Origin: JBHIFB01 sp046760905
GTDB taxonomy: Bacteria; Gemmatimonadota; CAZMKB01
Assembly: GCA_046760905.1 (NCBI GenBank)
Contig: JBHIFB010000097.1
Coordinates: 1 to 12,773, forward strand
DNA length: 12,773 nucleotides
Reading direction: 5' to 3'
Notes under the pieces: generated by a model
What the model was told of the DNA's origin: nothing
The model's input: only the letters and a program-made list of their open reading frames with translations
Database searches by the model: none
Made by a program: the position numbers and the translations under genes
Part shown: piece by piece, positions 6,004-12,773 of the stretch
Layout of the letters: each line of letters starts with the position of its first letter
How positions within the stretch are numbered: position 1 is the stretch's first letter

Positions 6004-7491
6004 CTACCTCTCCCAGAACAGCCCATTCGTTATGAGGATGCTGACGTTCCAGTCGAACATCAATCCGATATTTTCGTCAGTGACAATCACATACCGACGC
6101 GTGTCCACAAGCGGAACGAGTACGGTTGTAAGATCACCCTCCCAGGACGCCAGCCACTGTGCTCTGTTTATCAATTTTCGTGCTTCATAACACGGATCTG
6201 CAGGCCGTCTTGGAATTGCAACGACATATGCGAAATCATCACCGTCCCTCAGGCTCAGGGCGAGTTCACGATCTGTTACACCCTCGGCAATCGTCCTCGG
6301 TGTGTCACTGGCAAGACCAGGGACGGCAAGAGCAAGCGCCGCCGCCTCTAAAGAGGCTGTGGGATCCGCCGCTGCAAGAGCTACTATCCGTTCTGCGAGG
6401 TCCCGTGCGACTGGATCTTTTGTGTCATAAATGATACGGCGCAATCCCCGCGTGTTAGATGCACCCGGTTTATAAAGTGAATCCCTCCCCGTTTCGGTGT
6501 ACAGCTCACCACAGGCATGGAGGTCATCCCACCATGATGGAGGCATGTAACCTCGAGCCTCTGCCCTCACGGCGTCCCGTGCCAGGCCTTTCAGAAGTTT
6601 CTGGGGCAGCGTTCCTACCGTACCGCCTCGCTGGAGCTTGCGAACGCGAGAAGTCGATAATAGCACATATGTCCTGTCCCAGGGAAGCGCGACTGCAGAT
6701 AGTTTCGGCCGGTTGTATGCGTACTCGATCACGGCCGGATCGTTTGTGATAGCAACATCGACTACTCTATCTAGCAGATCACGTGTGTCTGAGTTCGAGG
6801 AACCTAAAAACATGATGACCGGCCCCTTTGTTTCGGCTACCGGCTCGACCGTTATAACTAGCTCTGTTCCCCCCGCAAGATCTCCTTCTCCTGGTTCTTT
6901 CCGATAAGGTCCTGTGCCGACAGGCCATCGGGTGTCAGCATACCACCTCACCACAGCAAATTCAGGATCTGCTAGCATCCGTGGTACCTTCCGATAAGGG
7001 CTGTTAAAGTACAGGTGTAATATCCTATCGCCGGTTACAGCAGTTGAATCTATGCCAGCTGTGAATGCCATCGTTTCGACTGATGCACGTTGCCAGGAAC
7101 CGGCAACGTCACCGGCGGTCACTGGAGTTTGGTCCCAGAACCGTGCCCCCTCACGTAGCTCGAAACTCCAGCGCCTACCACCATCCCCACTGCTCCAGGT
7201 CTCGGCTAGGCCGGCCCGCACCTCACCGAGGCAGTTGATTGTGAGCAGGGTCTCATAAAGATGGCGAAACAAGAGCTGTTCGCTCGCATTGCGTGGCCAC
7301 GGAGCATGTTCAGGAACCACCTCGTCCACAAGCGCCACTGTTATCGAGTCGGTCGCTTCCACTTCACCAGGCTGAATCATGCATTCCGGCTGAAGAATCA
7401 TCGCCGGCTTCGTCACGGGCTTCTTGTGGCAGGTTGTGAGAACAACAAGTGTTGTGACGCCGATGGTGACAAGCAAGAATGAAATACGCAT
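6004..7491 (-). CDS. Oligopeptide-type solute-binding lipoprotein (SBP family 5) with no transporter genes
   Basis: The 495-residue protein has a lipoprotein signal (lipobox LTTC, acylated C21), so it should be tethered in the envelope facing the periplasm. Family 5 binding-protein signatures are clear in the first half: LYETLL (79-83), LAETWSS (95-101), FELREGARFWDQTPVTAGDV (110-129) and GTGPYR (192-197). This family usually binds peptides, nickel or sugars for ABC importers. The second half is more divergent, and I see no ligand-specific motif. There is no permease or ATPase gene nearby. Instead the kinase gene follows six bases downstream, so the protein may hand its ligand signal to the kinase's extracytoplasmic domain. 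The ATG at 7491 lacks a close Shine-Dalgarno site; the nearest purine run, GGGGAG, is about 30 bases away. A transport role with distant partner genes remains possible. Confidence 0.85.
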   Translation of the reverse strand: MRISFLLVTIGVTTLVVLTTCHKKPVTKPAMILQPECMIQPGEVEATDSITVALVDEVVPEHAPWPRNASEQLLFRHLYETLLTINCLGEVRAGLAETWSSGDGGRRWSFELREGARFWDQTPVTAGDVAGSWQRASVETMAFTAGIDSTAVTGDRILHLYFNSPYRKVPRMLADPEFAVVRWYADTRWPVGTGPYRKEPGEGDLAGGTELVITVEPVAETKGPVIMFLGSSNSDTRDLLDRVVDVAITNDPAVIEYAYNRPKLSAVALPWDRTYVLLSTSRVRKLQRGGTVGTLPQKLLKGLARDAVRAEARGYMPPSWWDDLHACGELYTETGRDSLYKPGASNTRGLRRIIYDTKDPVARDLAERIVALAAADPTASLEAAALALAVPGLASDTPRTIAEGVTDRELALSLRDGDDFAYVVAIPRRPADPCYEARKLINRAQWLASWEGDLTTVLVPLVDTRRYVIVTDENIGLMFDWNVSILITNGLFWER

Positions 7492-7533
7492 CTTGTGATA
7501 TGATTTTCTAAGTTCAGCACTCCCCTCTGTTTT

Positions 7534-7563
7534 AAGATATCATGGAAGGATGAGGCTTGTCAA
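7534..7563 (-). promoter_or_regulatory. Probable sigma-70 promoter of the binding protein-kinase-regulator operon
   Basis: The minus strand has TTGACA (7563-7558), then 18 bases, then TATCTT (7539-7534). The -35 box is perfect and the -10 box is partial. It lies in the 104-base gap between the EamA gene and the binding-protein gene. This suggests the sensory operon is made constitutively and is not simply read through from the transporter gene. No copy of the GTGTCC/GGACAC repeat occurs in this gap, so autoregulation through that site is not evident. Confidence 0.5.
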
Positions 7564-7595
7564 TGTGTGTAGATGTCAGAATGGCTATCGTCATC

Positions 7596-8519
7596 TCAAG
7601 GAGAGGCACAACGATCGGGCCGGTTTGTTGTAACTCTCAAGGCACCGGACTGTACGAGAATTACACCCAACAATATCAAAATCATAGCCAGAACCAGCAT
7701 CCAGTCGAGCCTTTCATCCAGAATAAACCACCCCAGGATCACGGCTATCACCGGGTTGATATAGGCATAAGTTGAAACAAACGAAGCAGGCAATTTAGAC
7801 AAGGCGAACATGAACGATCCATAGCCGACGATGGAGCCAAATATAATTAGATAAGCGATAGCAGCGATGCCCTGTGGATTCGGAGCGAAACGATCCACCT
7901 CCCCACTTGCCAGGCCTATCACAATAAGCACCGTGCCACCGAACAGCATCTGGAATGCTGCAGCCATTAGGGGTGGGGTGTTGATCTTCCGATATTTTGA
8001 ATAAATGGAACCCCCACCCCAGGAAACCGGGGCAATGAACATTGCTAAGATGCCTATAAGATAGGCAGAATCTATTGAACCCTTTATCTCCGGCCACAGT
8101 AGTATGATCAATCCGGAAAAACCGATCACTATACCGATCACTTTCCTTGGATTAAGGCGATCTCCTCTAGGAAGTACGGCCTCTATACCCACTATCCAGA
8201 AGGGAAGAGTAGCCACGATGAGAGCCGCGAGACCGCTCGGTACCCACTGCTCGGCCCATACGACCATCCCATTCGCAACAGTGAGTAGCGCAATGCCTAC
8301 TATTGCTATGTCGGCCAGCTCCCCTCTTGCTGGAAGAGCATAACCTCTCATCCTGAGCACAGTCGTGAAAATGCTTCCGGCTACAATGAAACGGATTCCC
8401 GCAAATAAGGCGGGTGGTAGAACTTCAACTCCTATACGAATGGCAAGGTATGTAGTACCCCAGAAGAAGCACACAGCCCCCCAGGCGAGATAAGCTCTGA
8501 TGCTTTCGCTTACTTGCAT
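7596..8519 (-). CDS. EamA/DMT-superfamily transporter
   Basis: This 307-residue, very hydrophobic protein has the ten-helix layout of the drug/metabolite transporter superfamily, made of two EamA halves of about 140 residues. The first half opens with FFWGTTYLAIRIGVEVLPP (18-36) and continues with GIRFIVAG, a phrase typical of YedA-like members. The second half contains the matching YAYINPVIAVILGWFILDE (251-269). Proteins of this class move small metabolites such as amino acids or their derivatives across the inner membrane, usually outwards. The substrate cannot be predicted here. The ATG at 8519 has CGGAG five bases upstream. The length is normal for the family. The gene is divergent from the sulfatase-fold gene and lies 104 bases upstream of the sensory operon on the same strand. 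Confidence 0.92.
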   Translation of the reverse strand: MQVSESIRAYLAWGAVCFFWGTTYLAIRIGVEVLPPALFAGIRFIVAGSIFTTVLRMRGYALPARGELADIAIVGIALLTVANGMVVWAEQWVPSGLAALIVATLPFWIVGIEAVLPRGDRLNPRKVIGIVIGFSGLIILLWPEIKGSIDSAYLIGILAMFIAPVSWGGGSIYSKYRKINTPPLMAAAFQMLFGGTVLIVIGLASGEVDRFAPNPQGIAAIAYLIIFGSIVGYGSFMFALSKLPASFVSTYAYINPVIAVILGWFILDERLDWMLVLAMILILLGVILVQSGALRVTTNRPDRCASP

Positions 8520-8540
8520 CGATGCTCCGATGGTTAAATA

Positions 8541-8569
8541 TGTATAACTTAAAAACCTTCGAATGAAAA
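8541..8569 (-). promoter_or_regulatory. Weak candidate promoter for the EamA transporter gene
   Basis: On the minus strand TTTTCA (8569-8564), a 17-base spacer and TATACA (8546-8541) give four of six matches in each box. It would place the start about 15-20 bases before the ATG, leaving room only for the ribosome binding site. Confidence 0.3.
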
Positions 8570-8571
8570 TA

Positions 8572-8607
8572 CCAGCCTTCCCATCCGAATCAGGAAAGAC
8601 AGGCTGG
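8572..8607. repeat. Imperfect inverted repeat in the divergent intergenic region
   Basis: CCAGCCTTCC (8572-8581) pairs with GGAA (8593-8596) and GGCTGG (8602-8607), with a five-base bulge on the right arm. It lies just upstream of the candidate EamA promoter, between two divergent genes, so it could be an operator. It could equally be chance. The rest of 8520-8734 shows no clear promoter for the plus-strand gene. Confidence 0.3.
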
Positions 8608-8734
8608 CCAAATCAACCCCGGTGCAAAGTAATCCTCAATCTTGCCCAACTGCAAACTATCGCTTAACTTATACCCTGGCGTTTAAGAATCACCGGTACA
8701 CACAGTAAGACAAGGGGGCACAAAATCCCTTTTA

Positions 8735-10708
8735 TTGTCGGATGTGCCTGTAGCAAAGCAGCAATCCTCAAAGTTAGATATTTATAGCAACAAAGGGTTT
8801 TACCTGACAAGGGGAAGAAGGGAAGCCGAAAGTCAAATCATCAGACATGAAGGGGGAATCATTACAAGAAATTCACATGAGCGCAAGGGAAGGAACAAAA
8901 TCACAAAGATCCCGCTCTTTCTCTTGCTCGTGAGCTTCTTGTTTGTTGCAGTTATTATTATAATGAGAGGCAGAAACGAGGGGAGGAATTTCCTCCTTAT
9001 CACGCTCGATACGGTCAGAGCCGACAGGCTCAGCTGTTATGGTTACGGCAATATAAGTACTGCGAACATAGATTTCTTGGCTCGCAGTGGTGTAATTTTC
9101 GAAAATGCAGTATCGCCAGCACCGCTTACCCTACCCTCCCATACAACACTTCTAACCGGTTTATATCCCAATGTCCACGGTGTTCGTGACAACTCATCAT
9201 ACAAGCTTTCAGAAAAGGCAATTACTCTTGCTGAGATACTGAGGAGCAATGGTTATGCAACCGGAGCGGTAGTTGGAAGTTTCATCCTCGACTCCGGCTT
9301 CGGGCTTGATCAAGGATTCGGATATTATGATGATGAGATGGTCAGCTCTCCCGTAACATCAGGCACTCCTTCCCAGGAAAGTAATCGTCCTGTCCTGAAA
9401 AAATTGACCCCGAGGCCTGCTTCGGCAGTCACGTCGCGGGCTTTATCATGGCTTCATCGCAACATGGACAACCGATTCTTTCTGTGGATTCATTACTACG
9501 ATCCTCACTACCCTTACAACCCACCCCCACCCTACTCGAAAGAATACAGGGAGAATCCTTACGATGGAGAGATAGTTTACGTAGATCAGAACGTAAAGGC
9601 GATCACTGAAGAGCTGATGAAAAACGACCTGTTAGATAAGACACTCGTCGTAATCGCCGGAGACCATGGTGAGAGCCTCGGTGAGCATGGAGAGCAGACT
9701 CACAGCGTGTTCATATATGAATCGACCATCAAGGTACCACTCATCATGCGCTATCCTGGTAAACTTCCTGCTGGCATTAGAATAAACGCACCGGTTTCTC
9801 TCGCCGATGTTGTTCCCACAGTCCTGGACATTCTCGGGATAAGATCCCAGGCTGATTTCAACGGCTCCAGTCTCATCGACGTTATCCATAATAGAAGCAA
9901 AGAGGATAGATATATCTATAGTGAGAGCCTGTTTTCTTATCTCACTTATGGGTGGAGTCAGATAATGAGCATCAGGGATTCACGCTGGAAGTATATCAGA
10001 TCGACTGATCCGGAGCTTTACGATCTGTCCGATGATCCGTTAGAGAAGAACAACCTCATAGGGACAGAAGAGGAAGTGGCAGAAATGCTCGGGGAACGGC
10101 TGGATTCGATGGTCTCTTCGACATCCCTTGAGAATATGAGCTTGGCTGAGGATATAAACCTCTCTGCCGAGGACAGGGAAAGGCTTACCGCCCTTGGATA
10201 CGTGACCGCAGGTTCTATTTCCGAAGAAGATGCATCTCTAAGGGATCCAAAGGAAATGATACGGTTTCACACCTTGATAGATGGAGGAAATAAGGCCATC
10301 GATGAACTCAGATATGACGATGCTTTCAAAGCTTTCAGCGAAGTGATAGCTATGTCAGAGGGTTATGATGCCGATCCAAATTTAATGAAGATGTTGGGGA
10401 TGGTTCATAACAGAATGGGAATAATATACATAAATCGCCAGGATACGACAAAGGCAGGCATCGAATTTAAAAAGGCTGTCGAATTAGATCCCGGCCTCCT
10501 GGATGCATATCACAATCTTGGTAACATCCACATGATGAATAAGAATTATCCTGAAGCCGCGGCCTGCTTTCAGAGGGCAGTTGAGATCGACCCTGATGTT
10601 CCGGGATACTACATAACGTTGGCTAAAATTTATACACAGATGGGAGACACACACAGGGCCCAGGAGGCCTATAATAAAGCAGTCCGGTTAGGTCAACCCC
10701 GTAGGTGA
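8735..10708 (+). CDS. Membrane-anchored sulfatase-fold (AlkP superfamily) protein with C-terminal TPRs and a Thr nucleophile
   Basis: The frame gives up to 657 residues. A polar N-terminus is followed by one transmembrane helix (about 58-77), so the rest probably faces the periplasm. The sulfatase fold follows: LITLDTVRADRLSCYGY (88-104) with metal-ligand D92, LTLPSHTTLLTG (131-142), and the metal site GDHGESLGEHGE (309-320). The catalytic position, Cys or Ser in true sulfatases, is T132. No formylglycine can form, which points to a phosphohydrolase or phosphotransferase chemistry, as in EptA- or LtaS-like enzymes that use Thr. C-terminal TPRs cover about 505-655 (e.g. AYHNLGNIHMMNKNYPEAA). 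The start is uncertain. TTG at 8735 or GTG at 8744 are the only usual codons before the helix, and the purine run AAGGGGG is 16 bases or more away. The frame is open back to a stop at 8684. The product and substrate are not known. Confidence 0.85.
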   Translation: MSDVPVAKQQSSKLDIYSNKGFYLTRGRREAESQIIRHEGGIITRNSHERKGRNKITKIPLFLLLVSFLFVAVIIIMRGRNEGRNFLLITLDTVRADRLSCYGYGNISTANIDFLARSGVIFENAVSPAPLTLPSHTTLLTGLYPNVHGVRDNSSYKLSEKAITLAEILRSNGYATGAVVGSFILDSGFGLDQGFGYYDDEMVSSPVTSGTPSQESNRPVLKKLTPRPASAVTSRALSWLHRNMDNRFFLWIHYYDPHYPYNPPPPYSKEYRENPYDGEIVYVDQNVKAITEELMKNDLLDKTLVVIAGDHGESLGEHGEQTHSVFIYESTIKVPLIMRYPGKLPAGIRINAPVSLADVVPTVLDILGIRSQADFNGSSLIDVIHNRSKEDRYIYSESLFSYLTYGWSQIMSIRDSRWKYIRSTDPELYDLSDDPLEKNNLIGTEEEVAEMLGERLDSMVSSTSLENMSLAEDINLSAEDRERLTALGYVTAGSISEEDASLRDPKEMIRFHTLIDGGNKAIDELRYDDAFKAFSEVIAMSEGYDADPNLMKMLGMVHNRMGIIYINRQDTTKAGIEFKKAVELDPGLLDAYHNLGNIHMMNKNYPEAAACFQRAVEIDPDVPGYYITLAKIYTQMGDTHRAQEAYNKAVRLGQPRR

Positions 10709-10795
10709 TACCTCCCCATAAATACCTCAGAAAAAGATTAGAAATAGCAATTCTATGGGGAATGTCCTGATCGAGTAAAGTCCACAAGAAACAGC

Positions 10796-10824
10796 TTGAC
10801 ACGATTTCCCGTTCATGGTATAAT
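10796..10824 (+). promoter_or_regulatory. Consensus sigma-70 promoter of the secreted AlkP-family gene
   Basis: TTGACA (10796-10801) and TATAAT (10819-10824) match the consensus at all positions with the ideal 17-base spacer. The start site would be near 10831, about 70 bases before the GTG at 10901. The promoter sits inside the 192-base gap after the TPR-sulfatase gene, so the downstream gene can be expressed independently. Confidence 0.82.
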
Positions 10825-10900
10825 AGCCGAGCAAACCAAGGGCACTTGAGTTCGTACAAACAAACACTCGCACTCATCCCCTTTCAGGGAGGAGAATCCT

Positions 10901-12773
10901 GTGAGTACTGCGATCTCAAGAACTAAACTGTTCCTCTTACTGACCCCCCTGATCTTTGCCACGGCGCAGAGTACCATCGCATCTGATTATCAGACCAAAC
11001 ACATCTTTCTCGTGATCATAGACGGTGTGAGAAACGATGAGGCTTTCGATGACTCAACACACCAATACATACCAAGAATCTGGAATTATTTGAGACCACT
11101 CGGGACAATTTACACTGAGCTTTACTCCACGACTCTCACGCATACCACGAGCGGGCACACCTCAATCGCTACCGGAACGCGAAACAACCTCCCGAACGCT
11201 GACACTCTTCAGTGCGAACCATTCAGGCCCAGGTTACCGACCGTCTTCGAGTACTTCAGACGTGGCAACGACATGCCAAGGAACAAGGTCTGGCTTATAG
11301 CAGGGAAAGCCTGGTTGAGCTCGCTCGATTACAGCCTGTATCCGGGCTACGGTGATGAATTCGCTGCTTACGGATTATATGATACCGGAGATGATTCAAC
11401 AACTATGGGTTTACTCTACGATGTCATGGATCTATTCCAACCCTCCCTCGTGATGCTCAATCTCGAAAGTGTGGATTGTTGGGCTCACACAGGAAATTGG
11501 GAAAAGTACACGCAGGCTATCATCACTGCTGATTCACTGGTCTGGAATCTTTGGCAGCGAATCGAAGATGATCCCTTCTACAGCGGAAAAACGACTCTTT
11601 TCGTGACAACTGACCACGGTAGACATGACGACCTCCATGGCGGCTTTCCGCATCACGGCGGCACCGATCACGGAGTCCAGCACATCTTTTTTCTCTGCAT
11701 CGGTCCCGATATAAAACAGGATACAGTCATTACAAATAGAAGGGACTTGATAGATATCGCACCAACAGTAGGTGAATTGTTGGAATTCGAGACGCCTTAT
11801 GCAATAGGTACGGTTTTGAGCGAAATGATAATTCCACCTGCAAGTTATGTAAGAACCGCTAAAAAGCCATCGGTGGGCACGAAAGAAGGCGGACGCTATA
11901 CCCGGCTCACATACACTTCATCGATGTCAATTTCTCCTTCCCTCGCGAAGACACCCTCTTACATTCACCTGATATGGACCGAAACCGATTCCCTGTCGGC
12001 TTCAGAGAAGAAGCGGATAATGTACCGACGAAAGGATTTGATGTTAGAGTACTGGAGTGACGCAGTTTGTCTATTCACCGATATCGACAGTGTGTGCGTT
12101 TCTATGGACGGAACAGTCTTATCGACTGGGAATGATGAAATCGCGGTGGTTAGCCGGAGCCTCATCGAGGCTTTCGACCAACTGGGTAAACCAACTTATA
12201 AGTGGTTCCCTGCTATAACGACCAGTGAAGATGGTGATATGTGGTCTGAAACCACTGTCCTGACTAATTTCGCCGAGGGAAGCAGAGAAATCATCCCGTC
12301 GCCGCCCGGAGCGTTTGCAGTTAACGATGAGTTTTATACCGGATGGATTACAGGCACGAGATGGTTGGTTATCAAGAAGAGTACGGATGGGGGAAACAGT
12401 TTCTCCAATGTGTTAAACTATTTTCCTCAAGGAGGACATACCGATTTTTACCTCCACTCCCCCTCTTTTACGAAAAACGAGTCTGAACTCATTTCAGCAG
12501 CGGAATGCAATTTATATCATATAAACAGAATTGTGTTTGGTTCGATCAACTCTATTCTCATGGATTATGGAAGCATCTTTCTCCTTGATCAGGGAAATGA
12601 GCCTTCACTTTCTCCGAAGGTCATTGGATCCACTTCGAAACTGCACTTCACATGGTCCGATCTTGCAGGAGGTGACTTTCAAGTCTATTACAGAAATTCC
12701 AACTCAGACGGCTCCGGATTATCAGAAATAGTTAATCTCTCCAACAGCCCCGTAGCCGCCTTCGATCCGAGTA
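10901..12773 (+). CDS. Secreted AlkP-superfamily phosphohydrolase with C-terminal Asp-box region (3' end cut by window)
   Basis: The frame runs open from GTG at 10901 to the window end (624 complete codons). AGGGAGGAG six bases before the GTG decides the start. A signal peptide (about 1-22, ATA before Q23) predicts export. The N-terminal domain (about 33-310) is a type I phosphodiesterase/AlkP fold. Candidate metal ligands are D41 (VIIDG), D192 and H196 (ESVDCWAH), D238 and H239 (TTDHG), and H257 or H261. The nucleophile is T82 in THTTSGHTSIATG, comparable to the Thr of nucleotide pyrophosphatases. From about 330 the sequence becomes beta-rich. It has an Asp-box STDGGNSF (494-501), a weaker one at 442-448, and the phrase FTWSDLAGGDFQVYYRNS near the end, as in BNR/sialidase-like propellers. 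That half may bind glycans or other envelope material; the substrate is unknown. A C-terminal sorting signal could lie beyond the window. Confidence 0.88.
   Translation, partial: MSTAISRTKLFLLLTPLIFATAQSTIASDYQTKHIFLVIIDGVRNDEAFDDSTHQYIPRIWNYLRPLGTIYTELYSTTLTHTTSGHTSIATGTRNNLPNADTLQCEPFRPRLPTVFEYFRRGNDMPRNKVWLIAGKAWLSSLDYSLYPGYGDEFAAYGLYDTGDDSTTMGLLYDVMDLFQPSLVMLNLESVDCWAHTGNWEKYTQAIITADSLVWNLWQRIEDDPFYSGKTTLFVTTDHGRHDDLHGGFPHHGGTDHGVQHIFFLCIGPDIKQDTVITNRRDLIDIAPTVGELLEFETPYAIGTVLSEMIIPPASYVRTAKKPSVGTKEGGRYTRLTYTSSMSISPSLAKTPSYIHLIWTETDSLSASEKKRIMYRRKDLMLEYWSDAVCLFTDIDSVCVSMDGTVLSTGNDEIAVVSRSLIEAFDQLGKPTYKWFPAITTSEDGDMWSETTVLTNFAEGSREIIPSPPGAFAVNDEFYTGWITGTRWLVIKKSTDGGNSFSNVLNYFPQGGHTDFYLHSPSFTKNESELISAAECNLYHINRIVFGSINSILMDYGSIFLLDQGNEPSLSPKVIGSTSKLHFTWSDLAGGDFQVYYRNSNSDGSGLSEIVNLSNSPVAAFDPS

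Noticed and set aside
10713..10761. Inverted repeat TCCCCATA/TATGGGGA after the TPR-sulfatase stop codon as a terminator
   Set aside because: The loop is 33 bases and no T-run follows. Eight paired bases at that distance may be chance.

Overview
The window looks like chromosomal DNA from a diderm (Gram-negative-type) bacterium. Three proteins carry lipoprotein or Sec-type signals, there is a sigma-54 regulator, and standard-code genes start with ATG, GTG or TTG. The mix of TPR lipoproteins and AlkP-superfamily hydrolases fused to TPR or beta-propeller-like regions suggests an uncultivated FCB-group or Deltaproteobacteria-like lineage. That placement is a guess; no rRNA or other taxonomic marker is present.

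Left part (1-1574). A consensus sigma-70 promoter and a foldable leader precede a small membrane-anchored protein (287-751, +). It converges on a four-helix integral membrane protein (814-1206, -). A gene-free stretch follows, with a promoter for the membrane protein and a stem-loop near 1506-1558.

Centre (1575-7491, all on the minus strand). This is the most coherent unit. A lipoprotein of the oligopeptide-binding SBP family, an NtrY-like sensor kinase and an NtrC-type response regulator form a tight operon. Immediately downstream are two perfect inverted repeats whose cores are reverse complements of each other, then a sigma-54 -24/-12 promoter, then a TPR lipoprotein gene with a strong ribosome binding site. 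Read together: the binding protein and kinase sense an envelope signal, the regulator binds the two inverted repeats as an enhancer, and sigma-54 RNA polymerase transcribes the TPR lipoprotein. No transporter permease or ATPase is present, so the binding protein may be a sensor part rather than a transporter part.

Right part (7596-12773). An EamA/DMT-family transporter (-) is divergent from a membrane-anchored sulfatase-fold protein with C-terminal TPRs (+). After a perfect consensus sigma-70 promoter comes a secreted AlkP-superfamily protein with a C-terminal Asp-box region. It runs off the window end. Both hydrolases have threonine where the catalytic nucleophile is expected, so neither should be read as a formylglycine sulfatase. 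No mobile element, CRISPR array, tRNA or rRNA was seen.
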